A stretch of 64,000 nt of DNA from Lelliottia wanjuensis (GCF_030238365.1 NZ_JASSOT010000078.1:117165-181164); one strand, 5' to 3'. Counted from the first letter of the stretch, positions 7,909 through 17,216 are shown. Notes: a model not told the origin generated them from the letters alone. Numbers and translations: made by a program.

Positions 7909-10104
7909 ATGTCTTCATATACTTCAGACATCTACGCGGCTGCGAATGAAAATCACGAGCTGGATCTGGCGCGCCTGCTGGGTGAGATGATCGACCATCG
8001 CCTGCTTATTTTGTGCATCACTTTTCTGTTTACCGCCTGCGCGGCCCTCTACGCTTTCACGGCGACGCCGGTTTTCCGGGCCGATGCGATGGTGCAGATC
8101 GAGAGTAAACAGGACAACAGCCTGCTTAAAAATTTGAGCCAGCTCAGCCCGGAGCTCTCCCCGGATACCATGCCGGAAATTCAGCTGCTGAAATCGCGGA
8201 TGATCCTCGGCCAGACGGTGGACGGCCTGCGTCTTAACGAAGAGGTTAAACAGCGCTACTTCCCGCTGGTAGGGCGCGCGCTTGCCAGGCTGCTCGGCCA
8301 AAAACCGGCGACGCTGGATCTGCTCATGATGCATATTCCCTCAACAGACGGCACGCCGCGTACCCTGACCCTGACGGTGCTGGACCCAACGCATTTCCGC
8401 GTGACGGGGGATGATTTCGAGGGCGAAGGCGTCGCGGGAATGCCGTTTGAAAAAGAGGGTGTCTCCCTGTGGGTGAAAACGATGACGGCGCAGCCGGGCG
8501 CGCGGTTCGCCCTGACGGAGCGGACAAAACTCGACACCATCAACGCGCTGAATCAGCAGTTCACCGTGGCCGAAGCGGGTAAACAGAGCGGCGTGCTGAA
8601 CCTCTCCCTGACCGGCACGGACCCGGACCTGATTGCGAAAGTGCTTAACAGCATTGCCGAGAATTATTTGCGTCAGAACATCGACAGACAGGCCGCGCAG
8701 GATGCCAAAAGCCTCGCCTTTTTGCAGCGCCAGCTGCCGCAGATCCGAGGCGATCTGGATGTCGCCGAAGAGCGGCTCAACGTCTATCGTAAGCAGCGCG
8801 ATTCGGTGGATCTGACGCTGGAGGCCAAATCGGTGCTGGAGCAGATCGTCAACGCCGATAACCAGCTCAACGAACTGACCTTCCGCGAGGCGGAGATTTC
8901 GCAGCTGTTCAAAAAGGATCACCCGACTTACCGCGCGCTGATGGAAAAACGTCAGACGCTGGAGAGCGAAAAAGCACGCCTGAATCAGCGCGTCTCCGCC
9001 ATGCCTTCCACGCAGCAGGAAATCCTGCGTCTGAGCCGCGACGTGGATTCCGGGCGTGAAATCTATCAGCAGCTGCTGACCCGCCAGCAGGAGCTGAGTA
9101 TCTCCCGCTCGAGCGCTATCGGTAACGTGCGCATTATTGATCCTGCCGTAACGCAACCTGAGTCGATCAAACCCACGAAACCGCTGGTTATCGTGATGGG
9201 CTTCATGCTGGGGTTGATCATTTCAGCGGCTCTGGTTTTGGGGCGCGCGGCGCTTAAACGCGGTATCGAAAGCCCGGATCAGCTCGAAAACCAGGGGATT
9301 ACGGTGCTCGCCACGCTGCCGCGCTCTGTCTGGCTATGGAAAAAGACCCGCCTGCGCGGCAAGTATTTCTTCGGCGATCGCTGGACCCACAGGACCCGAA
9401 ATATCCCGTTTCTGCCCGTCGACAGGCCGGTGGATCTGTTTGTGGAAGCCATCCGCGGCCTGCGCACCAGCCTTCATTTCACCATGCTGGAGACGACCAA
9501 CCGCGTGGTGATGTTTACCGGCCCGACGCAGAATTGTGGCAAGACCCTCGTCAGCACCTCGCTGGCGGCGATCGTCGCGCAGGCCGGGCAGAAAGTGTTG
9601 TTTATCGATGCCGATATGCGCAAAGGGTACGTTCATCAGATCTTTGGCCTGACGAACCGCACCGGTCTGTCTGACGTGCTTTCCGGCAAAATCGATTATC
9701 AGGCTGCCATTCAGCGCTATGTGCCGGGTGAGGTCGACGTGATGACCTGCGGCCAGACGCCGGGTAATCCTTCGGAACTGCTGATCGGCGAACCATTCCA
9801 GCAACTGCTGAAATGGGCGAACGAGCACTACACAATGGTGATCGTTGATACGCCGCCGATTCTGGCGGTGACGGATGCGTCACTGGTGGGGAGAAAAGCG
9901 GGAACCACGCTGCTGGTGGCCCGATTTGGCATGACCAGCGTGAAAGAGGTTCAGGCCTGTTCGAAACGGCTGCAGCTGGCCGGTGTCGCCGTTGACGGTG
10001 CGATTCTCAATGACGTCATTAAATCCGCAGCGCTCTATTACGCCGAGGGGTATGCCCCTTTCGAGTACAGTTATAGCGCTGAGAAAGAGAAAAACGTGGG
10101 ATAA
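7909..10104 (+). CDS. etk: Etk/Wzc-family polysaccharide co-polymerase tyrosine autokinase, copy 1
   Basis: Inner-membrane BY-kinase of 731 aa that controls polysaccharide chain length and export. The Wzz domain begins with TM1 (about residues 35-58), followed by a periplasmic part with coiled coils (QDAKSLAFLQRQLPQIRGDL onwards), the GNVR motif before TM2 (about 425-447), and the cytosolic kinase domain. Kinase motifs are Walker A GPTQNCGKT (about 538-546), Walker A' VLFIDADMRKGY and Walker B VIVDTPPIL. The C-terminal tyrosine cluster is short (YYAEGYAPFEYSYS). It is preceded by an AAAGGAAT Shine-Dalgarno, 15 nt after etp. The central third is nearly identical to copy 2. Confidence 0.92.
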   Translation: MSSYTSDIYAAANENHELDLARLLGEMIDHRLLILCITFLFTACAALYAFTATPVFRADAMVQIESKQDNSLLKNLSQLSPELSPDTMPEIQLLKSRMILGQTVDGLRLNEEVKQRYFPLVGRALARLLGQKPATLDLLMMHIPSTDGTPRTLTLTVLDPTHFRVTGDDFEGEGVAGMPFEKEGVSLWVKTMTAQPGARFALTERTKLDTINALNQQFTVAEAGKQSGVLNLSLTGTDPDLIAKVLNSIAENYLRQNIDRQAAQDAKSLAFLQRQLPQIRGDLDVAEERLNVYRKQRDSVDLTLEAKSVLEQIVNADNQLNELTFREAEISQLFKKDHPTYRALMEKRQTLESEKARLNQRVSAMPSTQQEILRLSRDVDSGREIYQQLLTRQQELSISRSSAIGNVRIIDPAVTQPESIKPTKPLVIVMGFMLGLIISAALVLGRAALKRGIESPDQLENQGITVLATLPRSVWLWKKTRLRGKYFFGDRWTHRTRNIPFLPVDRPVDLFVEAIRGLRTSLHFTMLETTNRVVMFTGPTQNCGKTLVSTSLAAIVAQAGQKVLFIDADMRKGYVHQIFGLTNRTGLSDVLSGKIDYQAAIQRYVPGEVDVMTCGQTPGNPSELLIGEPFQQLLKWANEHYTMVIVDTPPILAVTDASLVGRKAGTTLLVARFGMTSVKEVQACSKRLQLAGVAVDGAILNDVIKSAALYYAEGYAPFEYSYSAEKEKNVG

Positions 10105-10137
10105 AAAAGAGGCCCCGCACCAGGCGGTGCGGGTCTT
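10105..10137 (+). terminator. Terminator after etk copy 1
   Basis: Stem CCCGCACC / GGTGCGGG with loop AGGC (10114-10133), followed by TCTTT. A closely related hairpin follows etk copy 2, so the terminator belongs to the duplicated unit. Confidence 0.85.
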
Positions 10138-10458
10138 TATAAGCCCAGATTATTACCCCATCGTCTTATTTCCCTCCATGAATCTGAGAAAACAATATTC
10201 TCCGTCAGTGAATGCCAGCTGGTTATTTAATGCACTCCCTCTCTCGTGATTTATTTGTTGTTGACTTTGTATTTGTTGGTTAATGACTGATGAATACAGA
10301 CTTATTTTTGAGGTTCTTGCTTTTATTTCAGTTAGTTATGCATTAATTGTAATTTTTAATATAATTATTTAACTGAAATTTTTTTTTAGTCGTGGTGTTG
10401 GTTTATTTTAAAGTGTAACCTCCTGGCTTTGAAAGAAAACAACCATTCAATCATTCAA
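10138..10458. other. AT-rich spacer between the two gfcE-etp-etk sets
   Basis: About 320 nt, strongly A+T rich, with no convincing coding frame. It must hold the promoter and ribosome entry for copy 2 if that copy is independently transcribed. It is not alignable by eye to the leader of copy 1 except for the last few bases before the gene (CCATTC-like), so the duplication did not include, or has not kept, the promoter region. Confidence 0.5.
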
Positions 10459-11598
10459 GTGAAAAATAAAATATACCTTTCTGCATTGATATTAATAATA
10501 TATCAATTAACGGGCTGTACCTTCATTCCTGGCCAGACGCTCAACGTGTCAAATAAAAATAAGATAGCTGCGACAAATGAACATGATGATCTGGATAACA
10601 AAGTGGACGTCTATCGGATCACGTCTTCTTTGATTGAGACACTGCGCCCAACGACGCTTAAATCGCAGGCGAATCCTGCTCTCGATGCGCAGCTCAAAAG
10701 CTGGGAATACCGCATCGACGTGGGCGACATCCTGACCATCACCGTCTGGGATCACCCGGAGCTCACCACGCCTGCCGGGCAGTACCGCAGCGCGAGCGAC
10801 ACGGGCAACTGGGTGGCCGCCGACGGCACGATTTTTTATCCCTACATCGGCAAGCTCAACGTCGCCGGGAAAACCGTCTCCGAAGTTCGCGAAGAGATAA
10901 CCTCCCGGCTGGATAAAGTGATCGAAAGCCCGCAGGTGGATGTCAGCGTGGCGGCGTTCCGCTCGCAAAAAGCCTACATCACGGGAGAAGTCGTCAAATC
11001 CGGCCAACAGGCGATCACCAATATCCCGCTGACCGTCATGGATGCGGTGAATGCCGCGGGGGGATTATCCGCCGATGCCGACTGGCGCGACGTGGTGCTG
11101 ACCCACAATGGCAAAGACACCCATCTCTCTCTGTATGCCCTGATGCAGCACGGCGATTTGACGCAAAACAAACTGCTGTGGCCGGGAGACATTCTCTTCG
11201 TGCCGCGCAACGACGGCCTGAAGGTCTTTGTGATGGGCGAAGTCGCTAAACAAAGCACTCTCAAAATGGATCGCAGCGGGATGACCCTGGCGGAAGCGCT
11301 CGGCAATGCCGGGGGAATCAACCAGGATCTGGCGGACGCGACGGGGATCTTCGTGATTCGTTCGGCGCCGAAAACCGACAAACAGGACAAAATCGCCAGC
11401 GTCTACCAGCTCGACGCCAAAGATGCCTCGGCAATGGTCCTCGGCACCGAATTTCAGCTCCAGCCCTACGACATTGTCTATGTCACGACCGCGCCGGTTT
11501 CGCGCTGGAATCGCGTCATCTCTCAGCTCGTGCCCACCATTACCGGCGTTCATGACCTGACCGAAGCGGTACGCTACATCCGAACGTGGCCGCAATAA
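10459..11598 (+). CDS. gfcE: GfcE/Wza-family outer-membrane polysaccharide export lipoprotein, copy 2
   Basis: Second copy of the export lipoprotein, nearly identical to copy 1 from about residue 40 to the end (for example DVGDILTITVWDHPELTTP, WPGDILFVPRNDGLKVFVMG). The divergence is concentrated in the signal peptide and the first 40 residues (lipobox LTGC retained, followed by TFIPGQTLNVSNKNK). The homologous start is a GTG at 10459; a TTG at 10429 gives ten more residues. Neither has a clear Shine-Dalgarno, which suggests weak or unusual initiation. It probably works with the following Etp2 and Etk2; exchange of subunits with copy 1 is likely given the near identity. Confidence 0.87.
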   Translation: MKNKIYLSALILIIYQLTGCTFIPGQTLNVSNKNKIAATNEHDDLDNKVDVYRITSSLIETLRPTTLKSQANPALDAQLKSWEYRIDVGDILTITVWDHPELTTPAGQYRSASDTGNWVAADGTIFYPYIGKLNVAGKTVSEVREEITSRLDKVIESPQVDVSVAAFRSQKAYITGEVVKSGQQAITNIPLTVMDAVNAAGGLSADADWRDVVLTHNGKDTHLSLYALMQHGDLTQNKLLWPGDILFVPRNDGLKVFVMGEVAKQSTLKMDRSGMTLAEALGNAGGINQDLADATGIFVIRSAPKTDKQDKIASVYQLDAKDASAMVLGTEFQLQPYDIVYVTTAPVSRWNRVISQLVPTITGVHDLTEAVRYIRTWPQ

Positions 11599-12032
11599 TG
11601 GTGAAATCCATCCTGGTCGTCTGTACCGGAAATCTCTGCCGCTCGCCCATCGGTGAACGCCTGCTGCGCCAGCACTTGCCCGCCTTTATTGTGGCGTCAG
11701 CAGGGGTCTGCGGGCTGATGGGGTACGCGGCAGATACGCGCGCTCAGGAAGTGGCGGCGCTGCACGGTGTTTCGCTGGAAGGGCACGTCGCGCAGAAACT
11801 GACCCCGCAGCTGATGCGCGAATACGATCTGATCCTGGCGATGGAGCCGCAACACCTGAACCATATTTCAGCGATCGCCCCTGAAATCCGCGGGCGTTCG
11901 CTGCTGTTTGGCCAGTGGCTGCACACACGAGTCATCCCCGATCCCTACCGTAAAAGCCACGAAGCGTATGAATACGTTTTTGACCTGCTCGGCAGAGCAA
12001 GCCGGGAATGGGCTCAACGATTGAGTCACTAA
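11598..12032 (+). CDS. etp: Etp/Wzb low-molecular-weight protein-tyrosine phosphatase, copy 2
   Basis: LMW-PTP, about 90% identical by eye to copy 1. P-loop VCTGNLCRSPIGERLL (Ile to Leu relative to copy 1) and DPYRKSHEAYEYVF are intact, so it should be active. The ATG at 11598 overlaps the gfcE2 stop as TAATG; GTG 11586 is the alternative, giving 148 aa. Expected to dephosphorylate Etk2 (and probably Etk1). Confidence 0.9.
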   Translation: MVKSILVVCTGNLCRSPIGERLLRQHLPAFIVASAGVCGLMGYAADTRAQEVAALHGVSLEGHVAQKLTPQLMREYDLILAMEPQHLNHISAIAPEIRGRSLLFGQWLHTRVIPDPYRKSHEAYEYVFDLLGRASREWAQRLSH

Positions 12033-12046
12033 AGGAATAGAGTTGT

Positions 12047-14236
12047 ATGTCTTCACACATTTCAGAACACAATGCCGCAGCGATTGGGCATCAGGAACTG
12101 GATCTGGCGCGCCTGCTGGGCGAGTTGATCGACCATCGCGTACTTATTGTTTGCATGACCCTCCTGTTTACCCTCTGCGCTGGCCTGTACGCGTTCACCG
12201 CGACCCCGGTGTACAGAGCCGATGCGATGGTGCAGATCGAGAGTAAACAGGACAACAGCCTGCTCAAAAATCTGAGCCAGCTCGGCCCGGAGCTCTCCCC
12301 GGACACACTCCCGGAAATCCAGCTGCTGAAATCGCGGATGATCCTCGGCCAGACGGTGGAGACGCTACACCTGAATGAAGAGGTAAAGCCGCGCTATTTT
12401 CCCCTTATCGGGCGCGCAATAGTGCGTCTTTTGGGTCAGCGACCGGCGACCCTGGTGCTGGCCAGACTGCACATTCCCGCCACGGTAAACGCGACTCATA
12501 CCCTGACGCTCAGAGCGCTGGAGCAGGGGAGTTACCAGCTGGAGGGGGAGGGGTTCCAGGGGGAAGGCGTGGTGGGGAAGCGGTTCGAAAAGGACGGCGT
12601 AGTCCTTCTGGTCAAATCCATGGAAGCTCAACCCGGCACGCGTTTCACCCTCTGTGAGCGGACAACCCTGGAGACGATTAACGCCCTGAATCAGCAATTC
12701 ACCGTCGCGGAAGCGGGAAAACAGAGCGGCATCCTGAATCTGTCCCTGACCGGCACCGACCCGGATCGGATTGCCGGGGAACTCAATAGCATTACCGAAA
12801 ACTATTTGCGTCAGAACATCGACCGGCAGGCCGAGCAGGATGCCAAAAGCCTCGCTTTTTTGCAGCGCCAGCTGCCGCAGATCCGAGGCGATCTGGATAT
12901 CGCCGAAGAGCGGCTTAACCTCTATCGTAAGCAGCGCGATTCGGTGGATCTGACGCTGGAGGCCAAATCGGTACTGGAGCAGATCGTCAACGCCGATAAC
13001 CAGCTTAACGAACTGACCTTCCGCGAGGCGGAGATCTCCCAGCTGTTCAAAAAGGATCACCCGACTTACCGCGCCCTGATGGAAAAACGTCAGACGCTGG
13101 AGAGCGAAAAAGCGCACCTGAATCAGCGCGTCTCCGCCATGCCTTCCACGCAGCAGGAGATTTTGCGTCTGAGCCGGGACGTGGATTCCGGGCGTGAGAT
13201 CTACCAGCAGCTGCTGACGCGCCAGCAGGAGCTGAGCATCTCCCGCTCCAGCGCTATCGGTAACGTGCGCATTATTGATCCTGCCGTGACGCAACCTGAG
13301 CCGATAAAACCCACCCGACCGCTGGTGATCGTCATGGGCTTTATGCTCGGGCTCATCCTTTCCTCGGGAATCATTCTGGGGCGAGCCGCGCTCAGACGAG
13401 GCCTTGAAAGCCCTGAACAGCTTGAGGCGCTGGGGATGACCGTACTGGCGACGCTGCCGCGCTCTGTCTGGCTGTGGAAGAAGACCCGTTTGCGCAGAAC
13501 GCTCAGCTTTGGCGAGAGCTGGAACCACAGGACCCATAATATTCCGTTTCTGCCTGTCGACAGGCCGCTCGACCTGCTAGTGGAGGCAATACGCGGTCTG
13601 CGGACCAGTCTTCATTTCACCATGATGGAGGCCAGCAATCGCGTGGTGATGTTTGTCGGGCCGACGCAAAACTGCGGCAAGACGCTGATCAGCACGTCGC
13701 TGGCGACTATCCTGGTTCAGGCCGGGCAGAAGGTGCTGTTGATCGATGCCGATATGCGTAAAGGGTATGTGCACCAAATCTTCGGTCTTACCAATAATCG
13801 TGGCCTCGCGGAGGTGCTGACGGGAGAAGCCGCCCATGAAGAGGTCATTCAGCACTATGAGCCGGGAGGGGTAGACGTGCTGACCTGCGGCCAGACGCCG
13901 GATAATCCTTCGGAGCTGCTCATCGGGGAGCGCTTCCAGCAATTGCTGACGTGGGCTGACGCCCATTACGACATGATTATTGTCGATACCCCGCCGATAC
14001 TGGCGGTGACGGATGCCCTGCTGGTGGGAAGATACGCAGGAATTACGCTGCTGATTGCCCGGTATGGCATGACCAGCGTCAGAGAAGTGCAGTCCTGTGT
14101 AAAACGTCTGCATCTGGCCGGAGTGATGATGACGGGGGCCATCTTGAATGACGTGGTGAGAACCGCCGCCCTGTACTACGGTACGGGGTATACCCCTTAC
14201 GACTACAGCTACACGTCAGAGAAAAACGCGCATTAA
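12047..14236 (+). CDS. etk: Etk/Wzc-family polysaccharide co-polymerase tyrosine autokinase, copy 2
   Basis: 729-aa BY-kinase with the same layout as copy 1: TM1 (ITYLL-like segment VLIVCMTLLFTLCAGLYAF), periplasmic coiled coil, TM2 (LVIVMGFMLGLILSSGIIL), then Walker A GPTQNCGKT, Walker A' VLLIDADMRKGY, Walker B IIVDTPPIL and the tyrosine-containing tail YYGTGYTPYDYSYTSEKNAH. The periplasmic stretch of about residues 125-195 differs much from copy 1 (HIPATVNATHTLTLRALEQG against HIPSTDGTPRTLTLTVLDPT), while the next 230 or so residues are almost identical. Last gene of the second set; a terminator follows. Confidence 0.92.
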   Translation: MSSHISEHNAAAIGHQELDLARLLGELIDHRVLIVCMTLLFTLCAGLYAFTATPVYRADAMVQIESKQDNSLLKNLSQLGPELSPDTLPEIQLLKSRMILGQTVETLHLNEEVKPRYFPLIGRAIVRLLGQRPATLVLARLHIPATVNATHTLTLRALEQGSYQLEGEGFQGEGVVGKRFEKDGVVLLVKSMEAQPGTRFTLCERTTLETINALNQQFTVAEAGKQSGILNLSLTGTDPDRIAGELNSITENYLRQNIDRQAEQDAKSLAFLQRQLPQIRGDLDIAEERLNLYRKQRDSVDLTLEAKSVLEQIVNADNQLNELTFREAEISQLFKKDHPTYRALMEKRQTLESEKAHLNQRVSAMPSTQQEILRLSRDVDSGREIYQQLLTRQQELSISRSSAIGNVRIIDPAVTQPEPIKPTRPLVIVMGFMLGLILSSGIILGRAALRRGLESPEQLEALGMTVLATLPRSVWLWKKTRLRRTLSFGESWNHRTHNIPFLPVDRPLDLLVEAIRGLRTSLHFTMMEASNRVVMFVGPTQNCGKTLISTSLATILVQAGQKVLLIDADMRKGYVHQIFGLTNNRGLAEVLTGEAAHEEVIQHYEPGGVDVLTCGQTPDNPSELLIGERFQQLLTWADAHYDMIIVDTPPILAVTDALLVGRYAGITLLIARYGMTSVREVQSCVKRLHLAGVMMTGAILNDVVRTAALYYGTGYTPYDYSYTSEKNAH

Positions 14237-14244
14237 TACAAAAG

Positions 14245-14268
14245 TCCCCGCACCGGGCGGTGCGGGGA
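14245..14268. terminator. Terminator between etk copy 2 and ddc
   Basis: Nine-base stem CCCCGCACC / GGTGCGGGG with loop GGGC. On the minus strand it is followed by ACTTTTGT, so it serves ddc best; it also closes the etk2 operon. It is homologous to the hairpin after etk copy 1. Confidence 0.8.
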
Positions 14269-14276
14269 ACAGGAAC

Positions 14277-15743
14277 TTACTTCGCCAGAATCTCGTGCGC
14301 CGTACGTTCGACCAGCGACAGCAGGACTTTCACATCGCCCAGCGTCACCGTTGGGTTCAGCAGCGTCAGCTTCAGGCAGGTCACGCCGTTGTGCTCGGTA
14401 ACACCGACGTTGGCGCGACCGGAGTCGAGCAGGGCATCACCGATCTTCTGGTTCAGCAGCGCGATAGCCGCGTCGTTCAGCGCAGAGTCTGGACGGAAGC
14501 GGAACAGCACGCTTGCCAGCTGAGGCTTCATCACCAGCTCAAGGCTATCCTGAGTTTGCACGTATGCCGCCACGTCCTGTGCCAGAGTGACGCCGTGATC
14601 GATGATCGCCGCGTATTGCTCCTGACCCAGCGCTTCCAGGCTCATCCACAGCTTCAGCGCGTCGAAACGGCGCGTGGTCTGCAGTGATTTGGAGACCAGA
14701 TTCGGCACACCCGCCTCTTCGTCAAACTCGGAGTTCAGGTAGGCCGCCTGGTAACGCATCAGCTCGTAGTGACGCTCTTCTTTCAGCAGGAACGCGCCGC
14801 AGCTGATGGTCTGGAAGAACTGCTTGTGGAAGTCCAGAGTGATGGAATCCACCAGCTCGATGCCGTCCAGGTAGTCGCGATACTTATCGGACATCAGCAG
14901 CGCGCCGCCCCAGGCCGCATCCACATGTACCCAAATCTGCTGCTCAGCCGCCATCTCAGCGATAGCGCGCAGTGGATCGATAGCACCCGCGTCGGTGGTT
15001 CCGGCGGTGGCCACGATCGCCAGAATCTGTTCGCCACTGGCATTGCACTGGGCAATTTTTGCCGCCAGATCGTTCAGATCCATGCGCGAACACTCATCGG
15101 TTTTCACCTGAATGACCGACTGGTAGCCCAGACCGAGCAGTGCCATGTTCTTCTGCACCGAGAAGTGCGCATTTTCAGAACAGAGCACGCGGATCTTACG
15201 CAGATCGCCGACCAGACCGTCCTGCTGGATAGAGTGGCCCTGACGCGCGAAGAAGGCGTCACGCGCCAGCATCAGCCCCATCAGGTTGCTCTGGGTGCCA
15301 CCGCTGGTGAACACGCCCGCATCACCGGCCTGATAACCCACGCGGGTACGCAGCCAGTCGATCAGCTTCATCTCAATGATGGTCGCTGACGGGCTCTGAT
15401 CCCAGGAGTCCATGCTCTGGTTGGTGGCGTTGATCAGCACTTCCGCCGCCTGGCTGACGACCAGGCTCGGGCAGTGCAGGTGCGCCACGCACTGCGGGTG
15501 GTGAACCGACAGGCTGTCTTTCAGGAAGTACTCGACCGCGCGGGCAATCGCCGCTTCGTTGCCGAGGCCTTTCTGACCGAAGTTCAGGGAGATGTTGTCG
15601 CGCAGTTCGGCGACGGTTTTCCCCTGATACATCTCAGACTGCTGCAGCCACTGCATCACCGCCTGTGAGCTCTGCTCGATGGCCTGCTGATAGGCCTCGA
15701 TGCTTTGCGCCGACGACGACAGAATTGGGTTTGACTCAGACAT
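14277..15743 (-). CDS. ddc: L-2,4-diaminobutyrate decarboxylase
   Basis: PLP-dependent group II decarboxylase (488 aa), predicted to convert L-2,4-diaminobutyrate to 1,3-diaminopropane and CO2 in the cytosol. Visible motifs: the PLP-binding HVDAAWGGALLMS segment, the Schiff-base lysine in SITLDFHKQFFQ, the TSGGTQSNLMGL phosphate-binding loop, and HCPSLVVSQAAEVLINATNQSMDSWDQSP typical of Ddc. The start is at ATG 15743 (MSESNPILSS), preceded by ACGGAG; a 13-codon longer frame overlaps dat. It lies 13 nt after dat, forming a dat-ddc operon as in Acinetobacter and Enterobacter. A glutamate/tyrosine decarboxylase is a less likely reading because of the dat partner. Confidence 0.93.
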   Translation of the reverse strand: MSESNPILSSSAQSIEAYQQAIEQSSQAVMQWLQQSEMYQGKTVAELRDNISLNFGQKGLGNEAAIARAVEYFLKDSLSVHHPQCVAHLHCPSLVVSQAAEVLINATNQSMDSWDQSPSATIIEMKLIDWLRTRVGYQAGDAGVFTSGGTQSNLMGLMLARDAFFARQGHSIQQDGLVGDLRKIRVLCSENAHFSVQKNMALLGLGYQSVIQVKTDECSRMDLNDLAAKIAQCNASGEQILAIVATAGTTDAGAIDPLRAIAEMAAEQQIWVHVDAAWGGALLMSDKYRDYLDGIELVDSITLDFHKQFFQTISCGAFLLKEERHYELMRYQAAYLNSEFDEEAGVPNLVSKSLQTTRRFDALKLWMSLEALGQEQYAAIIDHGVTLAQDVAAYVQTQDSLELVMKPQLASVLFRFRPDSALNDAAIALLNQKIGDALLDSGRANVGVTEHNGVTCLKLTLLNPTVTLGDVKVLLSLVERTAHEILAK

Positions 15744-15756
15744 CTTTCTAACTCCG

Positions 15757-17133
15757 TTAGACCGGGCGAACGCCCGCAGCAAGCAGCGCCTGCTCGAATT
15801 TATCCAGGAAGACTTTCAGCTCCTGATCGCTAATCAGCAGGGATGGCAGCAGACGCAGAACGACGCCGTTACGACCGCCGCGCTCCAGAATCAGGCCCGC
15901 TTCGAAGCATTTCTTCTGGATCAGCGCGGAGAGATCGCCATCGCCCGGGAAGCAGCCCATGTGATCTGGCGCTTCGTTCGGTTTCACGATTTCGATGCCG
16001 ATCATCAGGCCCAGACCACGCACGTGGCCGATCACCGGATAACGCTGCTGCAGCTCAGCCAACTGGCCTTTCAGCCATTCGCCCTGAGCGGCAACTTTGT
16101 CGGCGATGTTCTGATCTTTCAGAATTTTCAGCGTGGTCAGGCCGGTCGCCATCGCGAGCTGGTTGCCACGGAAGGTGCCGGTGTGATGACCCGGTGCCCA
16201 GGCATCGAACTGCTTTTTGATACCGAGCACGGCCAGCGGCAGACCGCCACCGACAGCTTTGGACATGACGATGATGTCTGGCTCGATACCCGCGTGTTCG
16301 AAGGCGAACGGCTTGCCGGTACGGCAGAAGCCCGCCTGAACTTCGTCGAGGATCAGCAGAATGCCGTGTTCCTGAGTCACTTTACGGATGCGCTGCAGCC
16401 ACTCAGCCGGAGCCGGGTTCACGCCGCCTTCGCCCTGAACCGCTTCCAGAATCACGGCTGCAGGTTTACGCACGCCGCTTTCGACGTCGTTGATCAGGTT
16501 GTCAAAGTAGTAGGTCAGCGCTTTCACGCCCGCGTCACCGCCGATACCCAGCGGGCAACGGTACTGGTGCGGGTAAGGCATGAACTGCACTTCTGGCATC
16601 ATGTTATCGACCGCTTCTTTCGGTGACAGGTTACCTGTCACGGACAGCGCGCCGTGGGTCATCCCGTGATAACCGCCAGAGAAGCTGATGATGCTGCTGC
16701 GACCGGTGACCTTTTTCGCCAGCTTCAGCGCGGCTTCCACCGCATCTGCGCCGGACGGGCCGGTGAACTGCAGGCAATATTCTTTGCCCTGGCCTGGCAG
16801 CAGGGAGAGCAGGTATTCCGAGAACTCGTCTTTCAACGGAGTCGTCAGATCGAGCGTATGTAACGGCAAGCCGCTGGTAATGACATTTTGGATGCTTTTC
16901 AGCACATCAGGATGGTTATGGCCAAGCGCGAGGGTGCCCGCGCCTGCAAGACAGTCAAGGTATTCTTTATTATCTGCATCGGTAATCCACACGCCGTCTG
17001 CTTTAGTGATCGCTAAAGGCAGTTTGCGAGGATAACTCCTGACGTTTGATTCAAACTCGGCCTGACGGGCCAGATAGGTTTCGTTGCTTTTGTGGGCATC
17101 TGCGGTGTCAATACGGACTTTATCCGTCATCAT
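15757..17133 (-). CDS. dat: Diaminobutyrate--2-oxoglutarate aminotransferase
   Basis: Class III PLP aminotransferase (458 aa) that makes L-2,4-diaminobutyrate from aspartate semialdehyde with glutamate as amino donor. Motifs: FTGPSGADAVEAALKLAKK (PLP phosphate), GGYHGMTHGALSVTG, the LILDEVQAGFCRTG segment with the PLP-pyridine aspartate, and the Schiff-base lysine in IVMSKAVGGGLPLAV. The Shine-Dalgarno AGGAG stands 5 nt before the first of two adjacent ATGs (17133 and 17130); either may be used. With ddc it gives the two-step route to 1,3-diaminopropane, which feeds norspermidine-type polyamines or siderophores. It is first in the operon, with a promoter at 17217-17245. Confidence 0.94.
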   Translation of the reverse strand: MMTDKVRIDTADAHKSNETYLARQAEFESNVRSYPRKLPLAITKADGVWITDADNKEYLDCLAGAGTLALGHNHPDVLKSIQNVITSGLPLHTLDLTTPLKDEFSEYLLSLLPGQGKEYCLQFTGPSGADAVEAALKLAKKVTGRSSIISFSGGYHGMTHGALSVTGNLSPKEAVDNMMPEVQFMPYPHQYRCPLGIGGDAGVKALTYYFDNLINDVESGVRKPAAVILEAVQGEGGVNPAPAEWLQRIRKVTQEHGILLILDEVQAGFCRTGKPFAFEHAGIEPDIIVMSKAVGGGLPLAVLGIKKQFDAWAPGHHTGTFRGNQLAMATGLTTLKILKDQNIADKVAAQGEWLKGQLAELQQRYPVIGHVRGLGLMIGIEIVKPNEAPDHMGCFPGDGDLSALIQKKCFEAGLILERGGRNGVVLRLLPSLLISDQELKVFLDKFEQALLAAGVRPV

Positions 17134-17216
17134 ATCACTCCTACAACCGGGGCAGTCTTATGCGCCTCGATTGAATAAATAGTTAGTTAAGGATGTAGCG
17201 AGTAAAAAACGCGGCC

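Larger units (their letters stand above)
6320..14268 (+). repeat. Tandem duplication of gfcE-etp-etk-terminator
   Basis: Two direct copies of a roughly 3.8-kb unit, 6320-10137 and 10459-14268. Gene order, gene overlaps, lengths and the closing hairpin are the same. Similarity is patchy: very high in gfcE from codon 40, in etp and in the middle of etk, and low in the gfcE signal region, one periplasmic stretch of etk and parts of the kinase C-terminus. This mosaic suggests an old duplication partly homogenised by gene conversion. Confidence 0.9.
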
